Positions 1 through 11,300 of a stretch of 31,319 bases of DNA are shown piece by piece. The notes below the pieces were generated by a model. The model was not told the DNA's origin. It worked only from the letters and a program-made list of their open reading frames with translations, and ran no database searches. The translations under genes and the position numbers were made by a program. Positions within the stretch are counted from its first letter, which is position 1. Each line of letters begins with the position of its first letter. Origin of the DNA: Ophiothrix spiculata (taxonomy: Eukaryota; Echinodermata; Ophiuroidea; Amphilepidida; Ophiotrichidae); assembly GCA_000969725.1 (NCBI GenBank), contig JXSR01S041198.1, one strand, 5' to 3'.

Positions 1-649
1 ACATGCGTGTGTATCCTGTGCATCTTGATATTTTGATATTATATCACCAGACTGATGCTATTTGATCAGCTTAACTCAAACCCACACACAATTCCAAATC
101 TCTGGGCACATTGCATATAGTATATCTTTATGTTGATACCTGATATGTTGTTGGAACTTTTGACATTTATTAGAAGCAAGATCTGTCATAGTCTAGTGTC
201 AAAGATTTTAATATCTTAGAATTTTATATTTATAACCAGAATAAGAACAATGGATATGTACCCATAGCATTAGCAGCGTACACAAATACTGAGTTTAAAT
301 GATATTTTTGATAATCTCAGCCACTCAGCATTTATTTTTACAAAAGAGTATCTCATTAAAAATACATTTTGAAGAGTATATATATACACGTTAACCTTTC
401 ACTATTGTAGAATATTTGTCCAACTTGGATAACATGAGATTTTAGAATTTAAATGAAACCTTCATATGGGAAACATGATTAACCATATCAAGGCAAGTAT
501 GACCAAACTACTATGTAGGTATTATTAGGCGAATTAAAAAATAAGGGGGGGGAAGAAAATGTCATTCAAATTATCAGGTTTGAAAATGTAAAGAACGCTA
601 TGCAATTTAGTATGTGTATTCGAATCACGTTCATCATATCTGTCACAAG
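1..649. other. Non-coding AT-rich lead-in before the first repeat unit
   Basis: No supportable gene. The last ~60 bases before the M1 box at 663 resemble weakly the sequence just upstream of the other M1 boxes (near 12000 and 20465), so this is probably the eroded tail of a unit lying further left. The rest has no match that I could see elsewhere in the window. A short G run lies near 545. Confidence 0.5.
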
Positions 650-765
650 TGTTTTCCAAATATCAGCCCGCTAGTCTAGTCTATGTTACATCCTGCTCTG
701 TTTCAGCCCTCATCATTTTCAAAATAAGAAATTTCCTAACAGAACACATCATACAATGACACCTA
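650..765 (+). repeat. Module M1, copy 1
   Basis: Begins at TCAGCCCGCTAG (~663), followed by GTTACATCC and a CTCATCATTTT segment. It aligns with 12069, 20530 and 29729. This is the most diverged of the four full copies. Confidence 0.7.
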
Positions 766-1525
766 CATTTCAGCGCAATATGGGATGTGTTCTATTCGGT
801 TTGATTTAATCCATGCAAAATTATTTAAAAAGGGTTTAAGTGTTTACGTCGTGCATGTTTATCATCTTAACCTTTATATCGTAAATCATGCCCATCAGGC
901 TATCATATTTCACACTGTCATCCCTAATGCATCCTACTTTGGCCATAGCATTACACACTATAATCCTAATCATTTTAAATCGTACATTTCATTAAGCACA
1001 ATATGCTCAAATTATTCTCAGTATCCTAAGGCAAAGATCAGTGGCCGAGTGTAGGAAAAACACAACTGATAGGATCGATGACACCTCTATGTGCACTTGT
1101 GGAATATCAGTCAAAGTTGAACATATAGACACTGATTTTCAACATGATCAAAACGAACAACGATTTTTAAGTAAATTATAATGCTTATAATGCTACTATT
1201 TACAATATTTTACAGATTATTATTTTCTTGTTTGTGGGATACCTTATATGTATCTTTTATCCACAACAGGAGTGTTGGTCCTAAGATACAAACTATTAGT
1301 AGCAGATGTCTCACAGAGAAACAAAAAAAATCCAATATATAACTTAAAACCAAGATCACGTGTAATAGCATCTACTATAAGTGAAACATTTAATAGGTAA
1401 AAACAAACACAGTCATTCATTTTCGTTTCTGTAATTTAAACGTTATAAAAGGAAAATTGTCCGAAATGTAACTCTCTGTATTTAAAAGATTTTGGTTTTT
1501 TTCTATTCAAACATGTTAGAGATAA

Positions 1526-1889
1526 GGCCAAAAAAAGTTGTTTGGTTGTCCTCGACCGCCCGGCCCTATTTTTCAAAACTGGACAAAAGTTTGTACTGTA
1601 CAAAAGTATATCGCGTCTAATTTTCAGATTTCAAAAAAAAAATTCTTTGAAAATATTGATTTTTTTTTAAAGTATTTTTTAAGTTGTTGTTTTCATTTTG
1701 TTTCCATGTTAATATTGTTTTTAAAATTGTATAAAGAGATTTTTGGTACAGTAGACTTATTTGCATCTTAATAGAGGCCATAATTTGGTGTAACTTTGAC
1801 TTACATTTGAAACAAATATCTAAAAAAAATTCGCCCGCCCGCACTTGCTCGAAAAAAGTTGTGGAGGACAACTAAACGATTTTTTGGCC
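1526..1889. mobile_element. PIF/Harbinger-like MITE (364 bp)
   Basis: Terminal inverted repeats start GGCCAAAAAA at the left and end TTTTTTGGCC at the right. They continue imperfectly for about 40 bp: the left GTTGTCCTCGACC pairs with a right-end sequence whose complement reads GTTGTCCTCCAC. TAA flanks both ends (1523-1525 and 1890-1892), which fits the 3-bp TWA target-site duplication of PIF/Harbinger elements. The interior is A/T-rich with homopolymer runs and has no transposase. The two overlapping short open frames inside it are not genes. Superfamily is inferred from the GGCC ends and TAA alone. Confidence 0.75.
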
Positions 1890-1892
1890 TAA

Positions 1893-3663
1893 TTGCAATC
1901 ATCTCATAACATATCATATTTTTTGATTACCTAAAACACATTGCACAACATTATTGTACCAAACACCCATTCTCATTACCACATGATGGTACAGCAACAT
2001 TCATCTATCTTCCAACAACATGTTTCTCCTCAAGCAACGTCTGTAGCAACGTCTGTACCACACCACTTGAACATCATGATGCAGAGGAAAGAAAAGAGTA
2101 TGCATATGATGTCATATTTTATCTTATGATGTGTTAGACAATTTGGAACGATGCATCGCCCATAACAATCGCGATGGTCATGGGCGTAGGGTTAAATATT
2201 TCGGTGAAAAATACTATTACCAACAGTGCGTAGACTGTCTTTATATATTTTGACTGCAATTTTAGACATCACACACTGTGCTTGCGTTTAAACACCTAAC
2301 AAATTCTACTGATTTCTGCAGGTAAAACACTATTCTCCTGCCTCGATTTGATATCTAAGACACGTAAATTAATCTTAACTTCTTGAATAAACCAGTTCAA
2401 AAATATTATAAAACAACTCAATTTGAGAATAAAGTTGAATAATAAGCATTAATCAAGGTTTGTTGTTCTTTTTATTAATCAAAACCCTTATTGACTGCAC
2501 GTGTTCCCATGATTTACCTTTCAAATTGTGTCTTGATTGCTATTTTAGGGAAATGATGTTGTCTTTCAAACAAATCTTAATCAATCTTAGCATAATGGAC
2601 ACGTGAAGTTCATTCAGATTAGTTTCTATTCCCATCAGTTCCTAATGGCTACAAAAAAGCATGAAGGAAAATGAATATCCCTCCACATTTCTTCCACATT
2701 TATTTCTAAATTAACAAGAGCCGAGAACTGAAGAAAGACAGGAAAGGTCTTTGATTACCGAATGAAACTTGTTGTCAAACTTCAATAAGCTGAAAGATCA
2801 AATCAAAAATCCGACAATAATATGATATCTATTTAAATTCCATTCACCATTTATAACGACAATCAGTTCTGCAAGCATTCAATCTACCACTGAACCAGTT
2901 CAATTGGGTCGCTCACTCATACCCAAGTCGGTGCTGAGTGCCTTCCCCAAGTTTGAGCAAGCTATTTTAAAAGTCAGTACCTCTGAGGATTCAATGTTTG
3001 TTTGCCTTGCATTTGGTGCTCATCAAATGCAAAGACACACGTGATTTACATTAATTTCCATGCATCATTTAACCATATCCATGCATAAACCTGAAATTTA
3101 TCTATATGCAAAAGGATGTGTTTTACCATCATATAATGTGTGTGTGTTTATTTTGAATGTGCTCGCCACATCAGAGCTTTAGTTATTGTCATCAATATGA
3201 GCACTAACTGGAACACTCAAAGCAACCCTGACTGATTAGCAAGAAGAAAAAAATCACTCGTGTAGGCAATCACACCAAGGCAAACGTAACCGTAATTCCA
3301 TCGTGACTAATTTTAATTACCAACATTTTTATTAGTTCAATTTATGAAAATACTTATAATGTAGTTCTCAAAAGGTACACTATAGTCACTGTACGATAAA
3401 GCTCAGGTGGTTTTCCAGCCCTACATAACAATATACTTGTGAATTCTATTTTTAGTACGTCAGTGGCATTTCTGCTCTAAGCATAGCCCTGTATTTATTT
3501 TGAAGTCAAGACATCTTGTTTCCCAAATTAGATGATGATGACAGGCGGAGCATGAGGAGGAATGACGGTGAATTAAACCGACTCGTTGATGAGGCACGTT
3601 TTATCGTTTGATACGATATGTTTATCTGTAAGCACATTAAATTCGTAAAATATTAACTAAGTA
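1893..3663. other. Non-coding part of U1 (modules M3-M5)
   Basis: No gene. Stretch 2130-3650 is paralogous to 6700-7990, and its later part to 15330-16330. For example CTCGATTTGATATCTAAGA near 2341 matches 6831, and CTCATCAAATGCAAAG near 3018 matches 7410 and 15447. A tiny tandem duplication (GCAACGTCTGTA twice) lies near 2034-2058. Confidence 0.65.
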
Positions 3664-4885
3664 TACACGTCTAGCCCTTTTCTATTCATAAATATCCATT
3701 GTGTTTCTTTTGTTTAAAGTTCGTTGCCCTGACCGTTATTTTTAAGAATGAGGTCTAGAGCTGTTATTAGAAACACCGATTCTAGTTTGACATTATATCA
3801 ACAATTATTATGCAGTCATGAAATCAGCGAATTAAATTGGTAACCTTGATATTTAAATCAAATAAGCCTATAGAATTAGATCTGAACCTGATGGGTTTTA
3901 CGAAATAATGATAAAACATTTAAAAACAAATCATTCCAGCTCTTGAATCCGAAAGTACTTGTTTGCATTAAACACCATCAGGTAAATATCACGTTTACGG
4001 TTCACGTTGTATCAAATAGCTATTTTAAAATTGGAAATCACTATGTTAAATATCTCGCTTTATTCATTTGCATAATAATTCATTGTAATATCAAATATGT
4101 ATACAACAATAAACATGGACATATGAATTAAATGAAAACAAAACAAAACAAGGGAGTCAAGGGAATCTACCATTAATTTTGAAACGCGATTCCAGCATAG
4201 TAGTCATACAGCAAGAGCCCATGGTTTATATTTCACCAAAGGATGCTGTACATCTAAAATACAGTACACTTTACACACCGTATAAAGGGATGGTACCACA
4301 AGGAACGCGTTGGCTATGGCCGATGTAATAAAAATTTTAATTTGTGTGTACAAAATACAGAAAATATATGGTGTTAGAAATATTATTTTATAAGACCCTT
4401 TTTAATAATCACCAATTATTAGGCCTATTGAAAACTGACCACCGTGTTAAAGGCATACAATGATGCATCATTAAGCCTTCACGGTCTTATGGTGAGATCG
4501 ATCAATCAGCTTCAACCGTCTTTCAATATTGTCCCACCTTTTAAGCGTAGTCTTTAGCACAATCACAAGATATCACCAGAGAGAGTGGTGTTTTAAAATT
4601 AAATTATTATGGATATTTTACTTTTTAGACATTTTGAAGTTAAAATGTTTTATGTTTTAAATTGAATTTCAAATAGTATGCCTCTGCTCGCTGTGTATGT
4701 CAGATAATCGGTTCAACAGAGACCGTTATCAGATATAATGTATCTTGGGATGGGGTGGCTTGTCATTAGACTACTCATAAGGCTCGACGCTGCGCGTCTC
4801 GCCTTATGAGGAGTCTAATGACTCGCCATCCATACCAAGATACATTATATCTGATAACGGTCTCTGTTTCACCATTGATCTAGTA
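3664..4885. mobile_element. ~1.2-kb segment present only in U1
   Basis: U3 reads straight from the 'TTTATCTATAAACACATTTAAT' region (~16300) to 'ACCACCTTTACAATCAAT' (~16345), and U2 does likewise near 7970-8010. In U1 these flanks are ~1.22 kb apart. A short AGTA sits at both junctions (3660-3663 and 4882-4885) and may be a target-site duplication. No terminal inverted repeats and no transposase or reverse transcriptase were seen. A strong hairpin (4715-4868) lies at the right end. It could be an insertion or retained ancestral sequence, so 'mobile' is an inference. Confidence 0.5.
4715..4868. repeat. 154-bp near-perfect hairpin
   Basis: The left arm starts AACAGAGACCGTTATCAG and the right arm ends CTGATAACGGTCTCTGTT. 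The arms pair for almost the whole length with a few mismatches and small gaps, closing at GACGC-TGC-GCGTC around 4791. It is GC-richer than its surroundings. The shape is that of a foldback MITE. No clear target-site duplication could be assigned. Confidence 0.8.
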
Positions 4886-5820
4886 CAAAAACACCTTTAC
4901 AATCAATGTAGCTCAATCAATTTATTTCATTCTCCTGTATATTGATTAAAACCAATCAGTTTGCGTTTCTATCAGTGTTATTATCAATTTCAGTTAACGT
5001 ATTTAAGACTTTCTATATTATTGCAATCTTGCGAGTTAGTATTCAGAAGGTTATTTTTTTCACTGAAATTCAATAGCAAAACACGGTTCATCTGTTCTTC
5101 CGAGAGAGATATGTTGCATATCCTATCTACCTTAAAATGAAATCATACACCAAATGTATTAAGCGTTGTTTCATAGGGAAGAGTAAATTGTCATGGATGA
5201 AACCAAAGTGGGGACCCAACTATGAAGGCATTCTTGTTATAAATCAGTAATTTCGAACAATTGTCCGAACTACCTGCTAGTCGGTGTACAAAAATGAGCC
5301 TTTTTACGAAATACCATTGATCTTTATTCAATGATGATTTTGCTCTTTTTAAACCCTTGTGGTAAACGTCGTTTATAGATCTGTTTGGAAAGATAGTGTT
5401 ATCGCATTACATGTATGTATATATTTATTCAGGCGACATATCAAAGTATAGTTCCATAATAGGAACCCAACAATATCAACATAATACATCAAATGCTTCT
5501 ATGCAATGGACAAAAGGTGTGTCATGCCACCCGTGTAAAATGTCAGAAATGTCACATTAGCTACCTGTAAATCTTCTTGTCTGGTACCTTACATTTCTAA
5601 CAGCATTTCTTGTTAATATGGCTCATTTATGTATCTGATTTAATACCTTATTGTTAAAGTTCTATTAAAGTACTTATATTTAGGTCACTGGAAGATTTAT
5701 AAACTTTATATTTCAATTAAATCTCTAGTGTTCTTAATACAAACACAATATTACAGAATTGATGTAACATCCTGTCTTATTTTGAAGCATTTAGTTTTCT
5801 CAGTCCCAGGCGGTTATATA

Positions 5821-5940
5821 TAATAGCAATGCACGTAATTACGTTTGTGCAGTCTCTATTCCATTTGTAAATGTCAAAACGGGGGCATGTAAATTACACT
5901 CAAAAGAAACAAAAGCGACTTTGCATAATGGATAATTGTG
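5821..5940 (+). promoter_or_regulatory. Conserved box M7, copy 1
   Basis: Contains ACGTAATTACG, GTCAAAACGGGGGCATG, TAAATTACACTC and ACTTTGCATAATGGA. It is one of six copies (9243, 10455, 19035, 23705, 28449) that stay collinear with few indels while nearby sequence diverges. GTAATTAC is a palindromic homeodomain-type core and TTTGCATAAT resembles a POU octamer. Binding is inferred only from these motifs. Confidence 0.5.
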
Positions 5941-6565
5941 TACAATCAGATGAAGCGAATGTCTTTGTGAACCATTATTTTGTAAATGTTCTTTTCAAGA
6001 AGAAAAAAAAGAGTGCTGTTCGTTGAGGGACCGCTGGATAAATATTTCCGGGTGTGACCTGATACAAAATGAGATCTTGACATGTTTGATGATGTGAATG
6101 ACCTTCTTAAAACCTCTACTTATTGATTTCTTATTAATTTACTACTTTTTGTCTTTATATATATTTATCATAGGTGTTTATATCGAAGATGATTAACGTT
6201 TTTGTCATTTATCATTGTTTATATGCATGTTTAAATTATGCCGATGCTATCGCTGTAATTGGTCAATAAATAATGAGAAAATGATAACTTCAGGAATGAA
6301 GAAAATGGGAATTGCCCAAAATAGGACATGTTGATTCAGGGCAATAAACATATTTTCTTCTTTATTAAAACCTCCGAAGACATTTGAGAATTCTAGGGTA
6401 CAATCAATTCGGTCCTTAACAAGGCTTCAGTGCAAACGACCACACTCTAGCCTGTACATTTAAGAAATGTACGCCAAATGAATCCATTCGAGGTGAAGTT
6501 CAAATTACTGAGAGTATTTGAAGGCAAAGATTGATGCCGAGTGTGAAAATGTACGGCCAGCAAGG

Positions 6566-6585
6566 TGATCAGTGATCACTGATCA
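6566..6585. repeat. 20-bp perfect palindrome
   Basis: TGATCAGTGATCACTGATCA equals its own reverse complement. The paralogous sites at ~13395 and ~21045 have only one GATCAGTG or AATCAGTG, so this looks like a local expansion of that short word. Confidence 0.75.
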
Positions 6586-8573
6586 GTGCCCTTGATATGT
6601 TTTAACCATTTTATCTGTTAAACATGAAAACGCAACGTCTATAACACACTGCTTTAACATCATTATGAAAAGTATAATGACCCAATAATGAAATGTTATT
6701 CTATGATATGTTTGATAATCTGGAACGATGGTCATGGTGTATTGTTCAATGTTTTAGTGTAAAATATAATTTCAACATCAGACATTATGCTTTTAAACAT
6801 CTCACAAATTTAAAAAATACTATTCTGCGACCTCAATTTGATATCTAAGAAGCTAAAATAAACCAGTTCAATAAAACAGTTTATAATTGAAAAGACTTTT
6901 CAAAACTAATCAGTTTGGGAATCAAATTGAATAATAAGCATTAAGCAAGGTTACAAATTATTCTTTTCTTAATGAATCAAAACCTTTATCGACTGCACGT
7001 AGTCTCGTGATTTAGCTTTCAAATTATGTCTTGATTGCTATTTGGGGAAATGATGTTGTCATTCAAACAAAACTAAATCATGGAAACGTGAAGTTCATTC
7101 AGTTGAGTTTTTATGCTCATAAGTGCATAATATGCCTAAAAAAGCATACAGGAAAATGAAAATAGATAGGGAATGTCTTTGACTACCGTCTCTCAAACTG
7201 CAATTAGATAATAGAATGATCGAACTCTTTATAGTTTTTCCAAATCCGGCATTTATACTTGCTACCATTTAACGACAATTTGTTCTGCATACATTATATC
7301 TGCTATGCTCACTCATACCCGAATCGGTGTTGAGTATCCCCTTCAAGTTTGTGCAATCTATTTTATAAGTCAGTACCCTTGAGATTTAACTGTTTGTTTG
7401 GCTTGATTTGATGCTCATCAAATGCAAAGTCACACGTGATTTACATTAATTTCCATGCATCATTTACCCATATTACCAAACTTTACATTTATCTTTATGC
7501 TGGCTTTCTTAAAGCAGCCCTGATTGATAAGCAAGAAGAAATAATCACTCGTGTAGCCAATCTCGTTAAGGCTTTGACAGACGCCTTAACCGTAATTTCA
7601 TCTTGTTCAATTTTAATTTTACCCATACGTTAATTGGTTCAATTTATGAAAATAATTAGAATACCGTATACCGATAGTTCTGAACAGGTAAACTTTTCAG
7701 TTCACCTGTGCGACAGGTAAAGTCTGTGAAAAACATACCACGATAAAGCTCAGGTGGTTTTCCAGGCCCTGCACATTATACTTGTGAATTCTATTTTTAG
7801 TTCGTCAGTGGATGCATTGCCGCTCTAAGCATAGCCCTGTATTTATTTTGAAAGTCAAGATATTTTGTTCCACAAATTAGATGTCGATGACAGACGGAGC
7901 ATGAGGGAGAATAGCTGTGAATTAAACTGATTTGTTGATTAGACACGTTTTGTCGTTTGATGAAAATGTTTATCTGTAAACACTTTGAGTTAAAAAAATA
8001 TTAATAAAATAAAAACACCATGAGCCAATAAATCTATCCCAATTCATTTGTTTCAATCTCCTCTATATTAATAAAGACAAATCGATTTGTGGTTGTGTCA
8101 GTGTTATTATCAGTTTCCGTTAACATGTTTAAAATTGGGATTTGGGATAAGAATAGTAGTTAGTATTAACAAGGTAAATGGTTTTTTTTCATTGAAATTC
8201 AGTAGCGATACATTCAGTTCAATCTGTTTATCCGAAAAAGATATATTGCATATTCTATCTATCCTAAAATGAAATAATACACCAACTGTCTGTTTTTGAT
8301 TTTATAGAGAATAGTGAGTTGTCATGAGTTAAACCAAAGTTGGAACCCAAGAAAAGTAATAACAGCATTATTTCATTATTTAAAGATGTTTAAAAATATT
8401 TTTTAACGCGTAACAGTCCAATTGTTACGTCTAACAAACAGTCTAATTCGATTTGTCATTCATACTAAATTCAATGTTGATTTTACTTAAGATAAATGTC
8501 GTTTGTAGATCTCTTTGGTGGTAAATGTACTTTGAGTTATGTTTATTTTGTCTGCTTTGTTCGTGAAAATTAC

Positions 8574-9050
8574 GTGTTATCCCAAAATAACCTGTTTAGA
8601 TAACAAATCAAAGACGTTTCACGATAGAGCGAAACCAATATTAACAAATACCACACCATATGGCTCTATGTAATTGACGAAACGTGTGTTCAGCAACCTG
8701 TTTAGCAAATGTCAGAAACGTCGAATTATGCTATCAGTAAATCTTGTTGTCTGGTGCCTTACATTTGTAACAGAATTATGTCTTCACAGCGATCGCTAAA
8801 TTTTCACATTGTGTGTTATCCCATTATGAACATGTTAAAATAACAAATCAAAAACGTTTCACGATAAGGCTAAACAATATAAACAAATACCACCACACTA
8901 AATACCTCTATGTAAATGACGAAAGGTCTGTTCTGCAACCTGTTTAGCAAATTCTAGAAACGTCACATTATGCTATCAGTAAATCTTGTTGTCTGGTGCC
9001 TTATATTTGTAACAGAATTCTGTCTTCACAGAGATCGCTAAATGTGATTT
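8574..9050 (+). repeat. 239-bp tandem duplication
   Basis: Copy A (8574-8812) and copy B (8813-~9050) share GTGTTATCCCA starts, TAACAAATCAAA, ACGTTTCACGATA and TGCTATCAGTAAATCTTGTT, and both end near CACAGNGATCGCTAAAT. A partial third copy lies at ~10112-10268. The internal divergence shows that the duplication is not very recent. Confidence 0.8.
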
Positions 9051-9242
9051 ATTACCTTATTGTTAAGGATAGACTATGGTAATCATAATGTATATCTAGA
9101 TAACGATGATAACAGTGAAATTCCAATTTCAATCACATCTAGCGTGTTTAATGCAATCAAAATATTACCGAATTACATAAATATCAATCTCATTTTTACA
9201 ACTGTGTTTTGAAGCTCTTAATGTCCTAAGCCTTAGGCTATG

Positions 9243-9368
9243 ATAATAGGAATACCCACGTAATTATATTTGCATAGTTTCTATTACATCTCTAAATGTC
9301 AAAAGGGGTTAAATTAAATTACACTCAATAGAAGCAAAAATGACTTTGCATTATGGACAGTTGTGTAC
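9243..9368 (+). promoter_or_regulatory. Conserved box M7, copy 2 (most diverged)
   Basis: Same layout as the other M7 boxes (ACGTAATTA, AAATGTCAAAA, TTACACTCAATAGAA, ACTTTGCATTATGG). The GGGGGCATG core is changed and the octamer-like word is altered to TTTGCATTAT. This copy sits in the internally duplicated part of U2 and may be free to decay. Confidence 0.45.
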
Positions 9369-10110
9369 AAAACATCGCATTTTGTTTGTTTAATTACTCG
9401 TACTTCCAAAAATGTTTATGTTATATTTTCCCGCATGAACAGATGAATATATTTGAACATGGGTTTTATCATTTTCATGATTTAACATCCCATGACATGG
9501 CATGAAACGACCATCAATGCTCTATTGTTGTATATGATTAAAATATCATAACCTGACCAGAAAAGAAAAACATCTTACGTCGAGAAAATTAGAAAAAAAA
9601 AGACACAACTAAGCGATCCCGGTAAGCTATAGGGAGAATGTTTTACTCTGACGTAATAAACAACCTCATTTGTCTGTTTTTGTTTTGCGATATTATGTGG
9701 CGGACAAATTGTGTAGTGAAGGTCACCATTGTTTCACAATAGAAAATGATTTCATTACCGAAAAGAAAGTTTAAAAAATTAATTATGACATGTCAATCAA
9801 ACTGTCAATCATCATACTACAATCGATATGACAGAACTGACCAATAGTCTCTTCTGCATGATATCTTGTTGCTATTAAGCAAATCCATTTTCAAATCAGA
9901 CATATCTTCAAGTATATACTACATCGCGTAAGCAGCTGAGTGCAAGACATAAGTGTTTCCATCTAAGAAATGTATTGTAAACCTCTTAGCAATAAATCAC
10001 AGTGTGCCTTAGATCAATCGCTATTCATGATCCAAATTTGATCTAAATCTGGTCAAGGGTTCTGGAGTTTTGCAAGAATATACAGACACGCAGGCTTCCC
10101 AGTATTAGAT
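9369..10110. other. Non-coding stretch in U2
   Basis: No gene. 9790-10010 is paralogous to 11530-11760 and 20005-20210, sharing words such as AATAGTCT, TGATATCTTGT and a GTGT-N-TCATC-AAG stretch. 9400-9780 has no match that I could see elsewhere in the window. Confidence 0.55.
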
Positions 10111-10454
10111 GCCACATCAAAGGGTTCTATGTAATTGACAAACAGTGTATTCTGCCACATGTTTAGCAATGTCAGAAACGTCACATTATGCTATCAGTAA
10201 ATTTTGTTGTCTGGTGCCTTACATTTTGTAACAGAATTCTGTCTTCACAGAGATCGCTAAATATGATTTATTGCCTTATTGCTAAAGAACGGTTATGGTG
10301 ATCATAATTTCATATGTAAATGATAGCAGGAAAATTCAAAAAACCTTCAAATTCAAAAAACTTCAAATGCGTAATGCAATCAAAATAATTGCAAAAACAT
10401 CTTCATCTTCACAACTGTGTTTTGGAGCTTTAAGTTACCTCGGTACTTAGCTAT

Positions 10455-10580
10455 GATAATAGAAATACCCACGTAATTACTTTGTGCAGTTTCTATTACA
10501 TTTCTAAATGTCAAAACGGGGGCATGTTAATTACACTAAATAGAAACAAAACCGACTTTGCATAATGGATAGTTGTGTGC
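10455..10580 (+). promoter_or_regulatory. Conserved box M7, copy 3
   Basis: Full box with ACGTAATTAC, GTCAAAACGGGGGCATG, TTAATTACACTAAATAG and ACTTTGCATAATGGA. It is followed, as in copies 1 and 4, by CTTTGTGAACCATT-like sequence and a conserved tail to about 10740. Confidence 0.5.
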
Positions 10581-10755
10581 AAGAAATCACATCAAATGGA
10601 CGTCTTTGTGAACCATTATATTTTGTAAGGGTTCCTTTCAAGAAAAGCCTGTGCCGTTAAGGCACCTTTGTATAAATCTTACTGGGCCTGGCATGATACA
10701 AAATGGGACCTTATATATTTGATGATGTAAATGACTTTATTGAAAATTGTATGTA

Positions 10756-10917
10756 CCGGTGTAGCTGGAATGTAAGTCCACTGTTCTTATTGTCCGGGAT
10801 GCACAGTAAAGTATAGGCTAACAACTCTCACGCAGCATTAGTTTCACGCTTTATTCCGTTATGGTCTATGGAAGGCGGACTACCATTTCAGGGGGACTTG
10901 GATTACTTTCACACCGG
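10756..10917 (+). mobile_element. TA-flanked MITE (162 bp)
   Basis: Ends are CCGGTGTAG at the left and CACACCGG at the right, with TA on both sides (10754-10755 and 10918-10919). The paralogous site in U3 (~19325, GAATGTACTGATTTTCTT) has a single uninterrupted TA, so this is a clean filled/empty pair. A relative in reverse orientation lies at 17995-18156, about 85-90% identical by eye. The TA duplication suggests a Tc1/mariner-type mover. No transposase is encoded, and the two short overlapping open frames here are shadows of the element. Confidence 0.85.
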
Positions 10918-11161
10918 TACTGATTTTCTGATAAATTTATTGTTAAGTGCAACATATTTTCAATCAGTTGTTGTCTGCCGGCAGGATGTCTGTTTATACA
11001 CTGAACATGCTGAATGTAATAAGCCAAAGTTAAGCATTGTATTTCATCGCAAAGCAATGACTTCTTAAGATTGCTTTCAATTCACTACACTAGAGTTACG
11101 CTGTATATATAAAAGATTGTTCTCCACTTGAGAGTAACGAATAGAAAGATAAAACCACATT

Positions 11162-11300
11162 TGTCAGAAATGATTATCGTTAAAAACTGTTTGACGTCAT
11201 GGATGATAAGATATTCATATGAAAGTGGGTTTACAAATTGTATTTTGCTGCTTTTGCAAATATCTACTTAAAATTAATGATGACCTTGGAGGTATCTGAT
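11162..11300 (+). promoter_or_regulatory. Conserved box M8 with CRE, copy 1
   Basis: A perfect TGACGTCA palindrome (11192-11199) inside a longer conserved stretch (GATGATAAGATATTCATATG, AGTGGGTTTACAAA, TTAATGATGACCTTGGAGG). It is paralogous to 19511, 24661 and 29371. TGACGTCA is the CREB/ATF consensus; a regulatory role is inferred. Confidence 0.45.

Larger units (their letters stand above)
650..6170 (+). repeat. Tandem-array unit U1
   Basis: First recognisable copy of the multi-kilobase unit. Modules in order: M1 at ~663, an 'AAGGCAAAGATCAGTGG' segment near 1030, M3 at ~2528, M4 at ~3036, M5 at ~3398, 'GGAGCATGAGGAGGAATGACGG' near 3546, M6 at ~5107 and M7 at ~5821-5940. The M8 (TGACGTCA) part and the following M1 seen at the end of other units are missing here: after ~6120 the sequence jumps to an M2-like stretch at ~6172. 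U1 also holds two insertions (1526-1889 and 3664-4885). No coding sequence was found. Boundaries are approximate and judged by eye. Confidence 0.7.

Noticed and set aside
540-560. G-quadruplex near 545
   Set aside because: Only a single run of G is present; four runs are needed.
1538-1871. Two opposed open frames
   Set aside because: They lie fully in the A/T-rich interior of a MITE and are made of Phe/Lys-rich low-complexity sequence.
3664-4885. LTR or LINE retroelement
   Set aside because: No terminal direct repeats, no reverse-transcriptase frame and no poly(A) end.
10866-11068. Overlapping open frames on both strands
   Set aside because: They begin inside the 162-bp MITE and end in non-conserved sequence.
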